Assembly (NCBI GenBank): GCA_963978905.1 | Contig: OZ022261.1 | Coordinates: 22,503,686-22,567,685, forward strand | Length of the DNA: 64,000 nucleotides | Source of the DNA: Trichostrongylus colubriformis | Lineage: Eukaryota > Nematoda > Chromadorea > Rhabditida > Trichostrongylidae | Direction: 5' to 3' | In this document: positions 26,801 to 38,800 of the stretch, in pieces | How positions within the stretch are numbered: the first letter of the stretch is position 1 | Layout of the letters: the number at the start of each line of letters is the position of its first letter | Made by a program: the position numbers and the translations under genes | The notes under the pieces: generated by a model | What the model saw: only the letters and a program-made list of their open reading frames with translations | Databases searched by the model: none | Told to the model about the DNA's origin: nothing

Positions 26801-29800
26801 TCCTGGTCGTGAAGTTGATGTAGAGCTCACGAAGTACTCTTATATACTGAGTAGGCACACCCTGGTTTCTCAGGGCTTTGATAACCGCTTCTGTCTCAGC
26901 GGAGTCAAAGGCTTTCTTCAAATCAATGAATATGAGACATAACGGCATCTTGTACTCTCGCGACACTTCAATGAGCCTAGTGACCGTGTGGATGTGATCG
27001 ATTGTCTGAATCCTCTCCGGGACCCTGCTTGCTCGCATGGCTGTCCTTCGTCTAAAGTTCTACCGATCCTATTCAAGATGACACGAGTGTAGAGCTTGTA
27101 GACTACAGACAGCAGGCAGATTGGACGATAATTGCCGATGTCGTGTGGATCTCCCTTCTTATACAGCAACACAGTCCTGCTAGTTTTCCACGATGTGGGT
27201 ACCTTGCATTCCGACAGGTAGCGTGTGAAGAGTCGAGCCAGTGTTTTGACGATAACTGGCGGAAGATTCTTCAGATGTTCCGGTCTGATCCTGTTGGGGC
27301 CGGGTGCTGTACCATTCTTCACCGACGAAATGGCATGTCGGACTTCGCAAGAGAGAACTGATGGATCGACATCATATTCATTCTGCTTCAGATTGCGCCT
27401 AGGCAGCTGTACATGGCTACCGAAGAATTCCGAGTAGAAGTCAGAGATGACGATCTCCATTGTCTTCGAGGAGCAGTGACTGTACCGTCCGGATGTCGGA
27501 GACCGGTCATTTCGGACCTTTAATGGCGAAAATTGGCGGGCATTGCGGATGCTACTCAGAGCCTCTGCTGCTCGAGTCAGCACTGCTGCTCTTCGGAAAT
27601 TGCCGAGCTGATGCGCCAACGTGAAGCTGCTCGTGCGGCTGAACGTAATAGCTCGAGAATTTTCGAAGAGAGGTGCCCCTGGTAACTTCCAAACTTTCTG
27701 CCCTCCTCGCACTATCGTGAAGATGCTCAGCGAGCCGGTTGTACTCGTCATCGATGTTTTTAACAGCGGAAACCTGGCATTCACCTGCAAGGGAAACAAA
27801 GTGTTTCCAGCTGATGGTCTTGGGTCATTGCTCCTTGAATTTCGTGACCCTTTCTCTACATATCGAAAAGAGGAATTTCGCGCGGATGAGTCGATAGTCT
27901 GATCCCATATAGAACTTCGGAATAACAGCGACGTCGGTCAGGCAAAACCTTCGATTGAAGATGACGTGATCGATCTCGTTATGGAATTGTCCACCGGGTG
28001 GTTCCAAGTCCATCGCAGATGAGAGGGCTTCTGGAACTGTGAGTTACCATGGATGGAGTTGATCGACATAATAAACTCAGACAGCCTTTCACTGTGCTCA
28101 TTCCATTCCGTTCCGTGAGTCCCGATGCGAAGCTCATTTTCCGTTCTTCTGGGGTCGATCTTGGCCTTGAAGTCGCCAACGACCTTAGAGAAGGTGTGGT
28201 CTTCCTTATATAATTTTTCCAATTCCACATAAAATGCCTTAAGCTCGTCCTCAGCGTAGCGCAATGTTGGTGAGTAGGCAACGAAGACGGTCAAATCCGG
28301 GATTGAACCACATCTTTTCAATCGCACACGTCCTTCGGGTTGACAGATTTTCGTGCGTATCGCTGTTCATGGTCAAGTGTGTGTTGACGAGAACGCCCAC
28401 TCCGCTAACGCCTCTCCTGTGGCATGTTCCTAAAAGCAGTTCTTACCGGGTGTGTACACATTGGTACGAATGACTTTTTTGGCACTTTATGTGCGAACGC
28501 TTAATTACTTCCTCGCACCTCATGTGCGATAAAGTAATCAATCAGCAGAGGTCAGCCATAGACCGTTCAACTCAATAACTGAATACAATGTCTACCGAGG
28601 AAAAACAGAGTGGGTGAAATTCTGATTAAAGGATTTTTTTCAAAAAAAAGGAGTTCAGTTCAATGGTGCTATGGCAACCAGTCGGATGTTGGTGAATGGG
28701 ATGATTGCAACATTTTCAAAAGTCATAGCATTGCAAATAAAAAAAATAGTTGGAATAATGGATAAAAAACAAGTGAGTGGAACAAATAAATGGAATAAAA
28801 CCTACGTGTTTGAATTATTGAAGCCCAAATATTGGGTAGTCCAGAAAGTTTTTTCGTGTTTTTAAATACCGCTTTTTCCCTCCGAACTGCTTTCCAGCAA
28901 TCTCTTCTGTACATAAACATGTAGTACAAGTCCACACGCATCTATAGGTATTATCGTCTTCCATCTTTTTTGGCAATTTTTTGGCGATTCTTCCCACTAT
29001 TGGAAAAGTGACTCGCCAAAAAATTCTCGAGTTTGGATAAAAATTGCTGCCCCATCCACCTAATAGCCCTGATCTTGCTCCATCACCTTTTCCCTTCCCT
29101 GTCTAACGCCATTCAAAGAAAAGTTTTTGTATTGAAAATGAGGTTGACCTTTGATATGTTTATTTTGCGAAAAAGGTTATCCGGGAGATGGAAGACAATA
29201 ATACCTGTAGATGCGTGTGGACTTGTACTACATGTGTATGTACAGAAGAGATTGCTGGAAAGCAGTTTGGAGGGAAAAAGCGGTATTTAAAAACACGAAA
29301 AAACTTTTTAGACTACCCAGTATTATCCAACCTTACCGTATTATGGCATATTGCTATTAAAGTCGATGAAATGTCATAGAATGCCCTAAGCATATTACAC
29401 ATTATTAATCTCTGTGAAACGTAATAGAATGCCCGTAAGGGAGTCATACAAGAGAATAGCTGTATTTTCACAGTTTAATGTGAGATGCTATCAGCTTTAT
29501 TTTTTACCTATTGTACATTTCGTGAATGTAATGAGTGTTTTAGTTCGTACTATAATGAAACTGCTCTAATTTTTCCTTTATGGACATTACATTTAGTTAA
29601 TGAGTTGAGCGGTCTATGGCTGACCTCTGCTGGTTAATTACTTTCTCGCACATGAGGTGCGAGGAAGTAATTAAGCGTTCGCACATAGGGTGCTAAAAAA
29701 GTCATTCGTACCAATGTGTACACACCCAGTTCTTACCCAATGGACGGCGTCTAGCGGGCGATGCCTCCACATCTTGGTCAGTCCGATGACGTCGTACTTG

Positions 29801-32800
29801 ATCTTCCTGGTTTTCATCATCAGATCTTTGATGCTCGCTACCGAAGCAAGGGGTTGTGTGCGTTGTGAGTACAGATCGCCATCTTAATCTTTCTCGATTT
29901 AGACAGCCAGTTGTAGCCTCGAGATTTTAGCAGCTTCTCCAGAGCGGTCCTACCCAACGCTGCCGTACTTGGAGCTCCCTCAGGTTCAGGAATGAGGCCC
30001 ATCCTCATTGCATTTGTAGGCAAGATGAAGGGGCATAATTAGCTTGCCAGGCTCTGTCGTGGGACTAGGTATACTCCGCGTAGTTGGCCCGGCTATTTCA
30101 AAGTATACTTGGGGTTTACTCCTTTGAGACGAACCCGGTCCTCCCAGTCGTGAGAAGGCAAGCTTTTGGCTGGACCGAATGCAGGATACCAGCTGTACCA
30201 TACAGAACGCCCCCACACGTATGCAAGAAACGTCTGCATGGATACAGAGGGTATGAATCAGAGCAGCACAGCAGAAAGAGGGAGTCTCCCCTATATCCTC
30301 CTGCGTCTCAGATCAAGTACATGGTGGCTTTGGTCCGCGAAATGCCCCCTGTCCGCCATCTGTGGTTCACGCCACGTAGCCTTGCCACCTAACGACTCAA
30401 GATCCTCGAGCGAGGGGAACACCTAGGTGAGGGGATCCTGCATTAAAAGGAATAGCGCTCAGAAAATGCGAACAAACAATGTTTGCAAATGTCGTGTAGT
30501 TCAGATGAGGTTTTCTATCGTCACCTGGTAAATGTCGTTTTTTACCCATGACTGTTCAACAATCGTTGTGCTTCCTTATTTTATACTGAGGATAAGCAAA
30601 GTAATAAAGACACCTAAAGACTACCAGAGCAATAAATACTGTGTAAAATCGAGCTAATTTAAAACCGGTGCGGGGGAAGATCCAAAGGAAGATGATCAAG
30701 GAATGTAATAATGCCAGATTGCACTCAAGAAATAGCTGCAAACCCTTATGCTATCATTGGGGTGAGTCCACATCCCTTTCACGAGTTAATGAATTTTCCG
30801 TAACAATCCTTGCAGCGCATTTATTGTGACGAGACCGCCAGTCTTTTCAGTCTTTTAGGTCAGCATCAAGCGTAAGAAGGAAATTATAGATAGGATGACA
30901 CGCTTCCCCGATTTGAGGACAACTGTAGAAGATATGCGGCGAAGTTTACTTTGAAGAGTGCGCCCTCGGCTTTTATCGCTGCGGTTGCGTTTCAATCGCA
31001 CACTTTTCGATGGCTGAGCAGCTATGGTGGGTAAGGCAACGATCGCGCTTATTATTTCCTTCCTTCGTCATCTGCGGCAAGTGATGCAGAGGGCGCGGAA
31101 GCACGTTTTCGAATGTGAGAAGAGTCCCTAACCAAAATTCTGGCGGTTTGACTACGTTCCTTTCCTACTGGTGCACCCATATATGAAAAAATCACCATTA
31201 ACTAGGTTCCAACTTCTCTCTTCGTATAACCTCGGCATCGATAATGTATTAGAAGTTCTTCTGTTGTGCCAACGAGGTTGTTAGGTGGAATATTTATTTA
31301 CGGCCTGACGTTTCGACAGGATCGTCTTCCTCGAAGGCCTAAACGTGGCTCAAGACTAGGATTTGTCCACTACACCGTCAAACGCTTCATCCCCCTAGCG
31401 GTTTTGACGGAGATCTAGGAAAACACCAGAGAAACTCCGTACGTCAGAAACAAACTCACCCAATCCACCACCGTACGAGTGGAACAACGCCACTCCGAGT
31501 TAGTTGTAATTAGTGAATGAGAGATGCCATGTCGTCCTTATACATATATAGTATTGTTTGGGACATGCATGTCTCCCATTTTTAGATCAGTAGCTCGCAA
31601 TGTGGTGCAAATGGCAAGAGGTCATTTGTGACGGATAAGCACTCATTTCGGTTGTTCATACTTGGATTTCTTGCGCAAATCCAACATGCCTCGAGCACTT
31701 TTCTAGCAGAAATCTCAGTCTCATATGCCAAAATTGTGCACTTAACATCAAAATCGTTTCCACCATGCTCCTCGGTCATATGCTTTCCCAAAGGTGTTCT
31801 TACGTTACCACGCCTTTTGCCAGCAAGATGTTCTTGTATACGTATTGCTAGTGCTCTCCCAGTCTCCCCAATGTACGTTGCGTTACATGTCAGACATTCA
31901 ATCAAATAGATGACACCGATTTTGGCGCAATCCCCAGTCTTACCATACGGACATGTAACACAGTTCTCTGATATGCACCGCTTGTCGTAAAGCCTGTTTC
32001 GCACGAGCTGGCTTTTGATATTGCCATTAGGAATACTAACTATGACAACATCATCGTCCAGTTGTGCTCGGACGAGGCACCTTCGAATCGCAGAAGTGAC
32101 TCTATCAGAGATGAAAGGTATGCATAGGGGAACCTTATCCTCACGTGGTACACTACGGTGCTCAGTGCGAATTCTACCACAATGTCCTGGTACAACGTAG
32201 CCATTAGAAGCAGCTATGTCAGAAGCTAGGCGTATGGATTCTCGTCGCTCTGCTTGGCCAGTGCATACATTTGCAGTCGTCTTGAGCATGTTCCTAACAA
32301 CTGCATGTTCCACTGCAGACGGATGAGCAGATGTGGCGTGAATCAAGATGTTCTTGGAACTAGCTTTTCTGTACCACTTCACACTAAGCATGCCATCGGA
32401 CACTTTCACCTGCGTGTTCAGGTAGGGGAGCCAACCTCGTCGTGGGACCTCTCTTGTAAGTTTGATGTACTGAGACTGCTGGTTCATTAAGCGAAAACAC
32501 TCATCCATTTCGGACTGTGCTGATGTAATAATGAAGCAGTCGTCTATGTATCTACAGTACATCAATGGTAAGCGTTCCAGCACTGGTTCTTCGATTCTGC
32601 TCATGAAGCAGATTGCGAGTACTGGAGCCAAGCGTTGACCCATTGCCAAACCTCTGATTTGACGGTAATACGCACCCGACCACCTAAAGATGTTACATTG
32701 CAAACATTCCTTGATTAGAGTCATGATGTGCCCCTTGTTGAGTCCAAAGGTTTCCATGGTTCCAAAATGTCTGTCCAGCATTTCCGAAAGCGCTTGTAAG

Positions 32801-35800
32801 GCTTGCTCGTTTTGGACGTTGGTATAAAGCGAAGTGACATCGAATGACTCCATTACGCAACCAGTTTCCAAGCGTAAATTACGTAATTGTTCAAGGAACA
32901 TTGTCGTATTGGTCAGATGAGATGGGATCTTGGTTAGCAGCTGGCTCACAATACAATTAAGGAACCAAGAAATTCGATCAGTTGGTCCTCCCACGCAACT
33001 TATAATGGGTCGTATTTTGAAAGTGTCCGCTGACATTGACTGCATATCCGTAGAAGCAAGTTTGTGGGTTTTGATAAGGCTATAAAAGACAGGACAGTTT
33101 GGATTTGCAAGTCTTAACCTACTGAGAAACTTCTTGTTGAGACCCGCGGACCGACCCTCAGCCATCCAAGCCTTGTTGAGATGTTTGCAATCGGTCAGAA
33201 ATTCTTGCTCGGTCGCGCGACGATAAACGGAGGAGTCTGCTAGATGGAGTAGTGTAATTTCACGATCAAGCGTTTGTGGCATAACCACAAACTCTCCACC
33301 TTTATCACTAACAGAGATACGTAAAGTACCGTTTGATGTTAGCTCACGTAGCTCTTTGAAACCTTGCCACTGCCCGTATGTCAAGTTGTTGCTGTGTACT
33401 CTTCTGTTCTGATTTAGAACTGATAGCACTCCAGCAAATAGAATTCTCAATTTGACATCCACTTCTGGAGTGGGAGCAGTTTCTTTGTAGAGCGTACGTG
33501 GGAACGGTATAGGTGGCAGCGGTCTCTGGTTAGTAACGGCAGCACTGTTGTCGCGACTGTACTTCAAACGCAGTAGATCTCGGAGCCTCTGTAAGCTTCC
33601 CACAATTTTGCGGAATGTTGAAGCATTGTTGTTATGCACAGGTGAGAACGACGGGCCGAGACTGAGGAAGTCAAGTGCATTGGACGAAATGTTAGTGTTA
33701 CCCAAAACAGTGACCCTTGCCAGTTCTCCCACACTGCTAGCGATAGTGTTAGTAGAGCGGTGGTTTATGTGTGAGTCACTCTCAACGTTACGAGAGCTCT
33801 CTCGAAGCGTTCCCAGAAGTCGGTCATACTTTGCACAAAGGGCAGATTTGGCCCTAGACCGTATAGAGGAACAAATCAATCTTGACCCACCCTCAATCCT
33901 CCTCCAAGTCACTTCCGGAAGAAGACGCCGGCATGCTTGCTCTTTTGCTTTACATTTCAATAACGTTGAGTGGGCCATGACGACGTCAGGCCGTAAATAA
34001 ATATTCCACCTAACAACCTCGTTGGCACAACAGAAGAACTTCTAATACATCACCATTAACTATTTCATTGAGGCTGCAAGGCCGCTCGAATGAAGTTGAG
34101 AAAACTAATCTGACGTGGTCCTGCGTCTCTGTCGTTTCCCTCCTCTGACCTATTTTCCATCCTTGACTGATCTTCAAAATGCCTCTCCTGATTTTTCCTC
34201 ACTGGCTAGCAATCTAGAACCTTTATCTCTAGAGCTCATTACGAATACGATGAATTTCCCAGGAGTTATACGAGTTATTCCTCTGATCGTGTGTGGTATC
34301 TCCCAAATAACTCTAGTCACTGTTGCCACTCTGACCACCTGAGCTTTGCTATTTCGAATAATAAGCTACCTAACTCTTCTGTAATGTGCTCCAGTCACTA
34401 TAAGACAGTTTGCTTTTATCTCTCGAGCAACTTCTTTCTGCAACTGTATCGTACGAAAAACCTCAGGATGTACAAATCTCTTTACGATTCGCTTGGAACG
34501 ATTGGAGAGCCTTCGAAACATCTATGTTGCTCAACACTTCCCCCGAGTTCGAGATGGCAGTATACACGATCTGCGCTGTATCTGGAGGGCAGGTACTGTG
34601 TTAAAAAATCCCAATCAATTCAGTAGAACTCTCAAATCTGACTATAATAAAAATACACTGAAAATCGATCTGGGCTATAGGTTTCACGTTTGCACTCGAT
34701 AACCGATTACCAACTGATTCAGCAACTCGCTGACGGAGCATACCTTTTCCATTTTCACTTCATTCATTTCAGTGCGAGATGTCCATCAAAAATCAGTCAG
34801 TGAGAATCATTGCAGACACTCTTAAACAAGACGAAGTTCTGGTTGTGAGTTTCGAGCCTAATTCTTGATTATTTGATTTATTGATTTACACTTGCCTGGC
34901 GACCCTACCGCGCATCACACAATGACTCAATGGGCGTCAGTAAATTTGACGTCCATTTCATACCGCCGCTGTACCAATTCGTTGTACTGGCTATGCCGTT
35001 GTTAACCTCAACATGTACCGTGAGGTTTTCTGATGAACGGTGTTGAAGCTGCAGCTTTATTGTATTAGGAACGAGTTCTATATCCGGCACACAAGTATAT
35101 CACGATTCCCATAATTGCACCGAGGAGAGCTTGTTCGAAACGCTGGATCCTCTCCTGACCAGATGTTAACGGAGGAAGCTGTTCCTCCTTGACAGCGCAA
35201 AAGATGAACATACAGGAGCGGAATGAATTCCTTTTGTGCGGTCGTGCCCCTTTTGTACCCAATGGGTCGGAATGCAAGCCTTGCCTATAGGTGCATCAGT
35301 CAAATGATATGAAATCAAAAGAATAATACTGATCAATTGGGAAGCTTATGGTATATAGTACATAACATAAGTGAAAATCAATGATCGAGCCTCCATTCTG
35401 TCGTAACCCTAGATGCATGAATAACCACAGGCAGTGTGACTCTCAGGCACCGGCTCAACCGTCCGCGAGATGTCAGAACTAGCGATGTGAAACATGGATG
35501 GAATCGTATCTTTAAAACATGAGCACGACTACAGTAGGCTTTGTAAACATGAGGAAATCGAACGATAAAAATGCAACAGCACACAAGGCCTACATACCTT
35601 GAGCCATTACTACCAGGTTGTCCTGAAAATAATGAGACAGGTTTCTAAGTACTACGTAGTACTACCACTTCCAGGAGGCTGCAAGTTGCGCACTGTAACG
35701 TCAGATCGTTCTTCACAAATGGCAGGTGTAAGCTGCTTCTTTTGCGTAGATGGACGTCCCGATCGACTACAGTTTCGAGACACTTTTTGAACTTGCCGTA

Positions 35801-38800
35801 CCATCTGAAGCACGTCGCTCGAGAAAGTGCTTGATCCTTCATTTCCCCCAGCAAGAGCCGATAGGCCTCGTCCGCGCACTCGCCGGAACGGTAGTGTAGA
35901 AGGAGAGCTGCCCGATACAGCGTTTTCTTCTCGTACCTCTCCGGCACATTAGTGAAAAATGAGACAGTGTGGACCATATTCCCTTGATGGCGTATATGTA
36001 CGGGCCTTGAAACACTAAACTTCAAAGTTTTGTCCTCTCACGACTTCGACGTCCAAAAATACAGTAGCGCTCAAAAGTCTTCGGCGATATGGTCTTTCGC
36101 TTGGGGTTTTTCACTTGTAACTTTTTTGCAACTGCACCGATCTAAGAGAAGTTTTAGTATGTTGTACTTCGATACACTGCATACTTGATGCACTATTTTG
36201 GCACTCAACGGTATAGGTTACACGGTTATATGAAATTTTTTGTTTTTGGAGTGCATCGCTATGCCGTCCAGCTGTGCCGCTGTCATCAAAAGTCGTGGTC
36301 TTACTACAATATATTAATGTTCTCTGAGGCTTGCTCGTTTTTTTTTTTGTAAAAAGCCGTTCCCCTTGACCAAGCCTTTTGCTTTTTTGGGTGGTCTTGT
36401 AGTAAATTCTTGTAAAAAACCATGAAAAGTGTCAAGCGGCACTCAAGTAGAGGGAAGTGTTGGCAATAGGTTCAGGCATCACATATTAGAATTTTGTCAA
36501 ATTGGTCAAGTAGAAAAAAAAATAGGACAAAAAAGTTTTGGCCGAAGAATTTTGAGCGCTACTGTATATGCTGCCGAATCTCACACTGCATTTGTCTCAT
36601 TACTTTCCTGGACAACCTAATGTTCACCTGTATCACCTGTCGTTCCGTTATTCATCGAGAGCCTCGAGCGAGCACCAGCAACGTCTCCATTCATCCCTGT
36701 CGCGAGCCAAAGCAGTCCAGTGAACGCTCCTGGCCCCAGAGGCACGTGGCGTCTCGTTCCCTTCGCTCATAGCTTCCGTGAAGAAGTCTGACCATCGGGC
36801 TGGCGGTCGTCCAGGTGTGCGTTTGACGTCCCGAGGGATCCTGTCGGTAACCGTTCTTGTTCGACGGTCATCGCGATATCGAATGACGTGTCCGGCCCAT
36901 CTAATCTTCGATTCCTTGGCAAATACGACGGCGTCCCTGATCTTTGATCGACGACGGAGTTCGGAACTCCGGATTCCTCTCTGCACTTGCGTGTATCGGG
37001 ATACTCCGAACATCGTCCTCTCGATGGTGCGTTGGATGACGCCGACCGCATCCTCCTCTAGCTAATGTAGAGTAACTCTCTGAGGTATGTTAGGGCAGGA
37101 TGCCCAGCGGAATCGAAGAGATGAGCGCGGAGCCGGATGTTCTCCGTCTTCTTCACTACTCCCTCCATGGTATTGAAGGCTTCCCAACCCGCTATTTCCC
37201 TCCTGCTCAGCTCTGGTGCCAAGTCGTTCATCATATTGACTTCCCGACCTAGGTACACATAGCTGAGGCATTCATTGATGTTAATTCCGTTGAGATTAAA
37301 TGGGGCATCAGGTACCAATCCGTTTCTCATGAACATCGTCTTCGTCAGCTTCAGCTGCAGACCGATCGTTCCACACTCGCAGTCGAAATCGGCTAGCATC
37401 CGTTGCGCTTGCTGGACTGTCGGTGTTATTAGCACAATGCCGTCAGCAAAGCGGAGGTGGTGTAGATGCCGGCCATCGACCTTTACTCCCATTCCCTCCC
37501 ATTTCAATTGACGCATGACGTTCTCAAGAGCGGCGCTGAATAGTTAAGGCGAGATAGTTTCGCCTTGTCAAACCCCTCTCTTCGCGTCGATGATGACTTC
37601 CTTGTAGAATGGCGAGATCCTGGTCGTGAAGTTGATGTAGAGCTCACAAATACTCTTATATACTGAGTAGGCACACCCTAGTTTCTCAGGGCTTTGATAA
37701 CCGCTTCTGTCTCAACGGAGTCGGAGGCTTTCTTCAAATCGATGAATGTGAGACATAACGGCATCTTGTACTCTTGCGATACCAATGAGCCTAGTGACTG
37801 TGTGGATGTGATCGATTGTAATGAATCCTCACCGAAACCCTGCTTGCGCGCATGGCTGTCCTTCGTCTAAAGTTCTACCGATCCTATTCAAGATGACACG
37901 AGTGAAAAGCTTGTACACTACAGACAGCAGGCACATTGGACGATAATTGCCAATGTCGGGTTGATCTCCCATCTTATACAGCAACACAGTCCTGCTGTTT
38001 TCCTTGGATGTGGGTAGCTTGCATTCCGACAGGTAGCATGTGAAGAGTCGGGTCAGTGAACTGATGGAGTGAACTGAGAACTGATGGAACGACGTATCCA
38101 TCCTGCTTCAGATTGCTCCTAGGCAGTTGGTCATAGCTACCAAAGAGATCCGAGTAGAAGTCGTAGATGACCTTCTCCATGCCTTCGGGAAGCAGTAGCT
38201 GTGCCGTCCGGACGCAGGAGACCGGTCATTTTGGTCTTATAACTGGCGAAGCTTCGGCGGGCTTTGCTCGTGCGGCTGAACGTATTAGCTCGAGAATTTT
38301 CGAAGAGAGGCGCCTCCTGGTGATTTTCAAACTCTCTGCCCTCCTTGCACTATCGTGAAGGTGCTCAACAAGCCGGTTGTACTCGGCATCGATGTTTTTA
38401 ACAGCGGAATCCTGGCATACACCTGCGAGGGAAACAAAGTGTTTCCAGCTGATGGTTTTGGGTCATTGCTCCTTGAATTTCGTGACCTTTTCTCTACATA
38501 TCGAAAAGAGGAGTTTCGCGCGGATGAGTCGATGGTCTGATCCCATATAGAACTTTGGAATAACAGCGACGCCGGTCAGGCAAAACCTTCGATTGAAGAT
38601 GACGTGATCGATCTCATTATGGAATTGTCCACCGGGTGACTCCCAAGCCCATCGCAGATGAGAGGGCTTCTGGAACTGTGAGTTACCATGGATGGAGTTG
38701 ATCGACATAATAAACTCAGACAGCCTTTCACCCTGCTCATTCCATTCCGTTCCGTGAGTTCCGATGTGAAGCTCATTGTCCGTTCTTCTGGGGTCGATCT

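Larger units (their letters stand above)
25805..30440 (-). mobile_element. RTE-type LINE copy 1 (antisense, intron 6)
   Basis: Minus-strand element, about 3.35 kb after removing a nested MITE. From 5' (right) to 3' (left): an untranslated 5' part shared with copy 2 (30000-30440); an AP-endonuclease start (MAICTHNA, about 29860); further endonuclease at 27938-28327; RT from about 27799 to 26202 with NYRPICLLSVVYKLYTRVIL and the catalytic LRFADDIVLI; and a C-terminal piece (AGHVIRYRDDRRTRTVTDWI, 25807-26205). The 3' tail is short tandem ACAGGTGA-like units. Several frameshifts disable it, and YLGREV is YLVREV. The layout and size match nematode RTE-1-type elements. Confidence 0.85.
35612..36618 (-). 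mobile_element. Truncated mariner element carrying a nested MITE
   Basis: The ends read AGGTTGTCCTGAAAATAATG (35614) and, inverted, AGGTTGTCCAGGAAAGTAAT (to 36618), typical mariner termini. Without the nested MITE the element is about 0.5 kb. It keeps the 5' end and the transposase N terminus but not the catalytic domain, so it is non-autonomous. It lies in intron 8. Confidence 0.75.

Noticed and set aside
31246..31390. Canonical hammerhead ribozyme in the PLE terminal repeat
   Set aside because: The CUGANGA core half is missing. Only the GAAA/GUC-like half is seen, so it is reported as a weak finding, not a feature.
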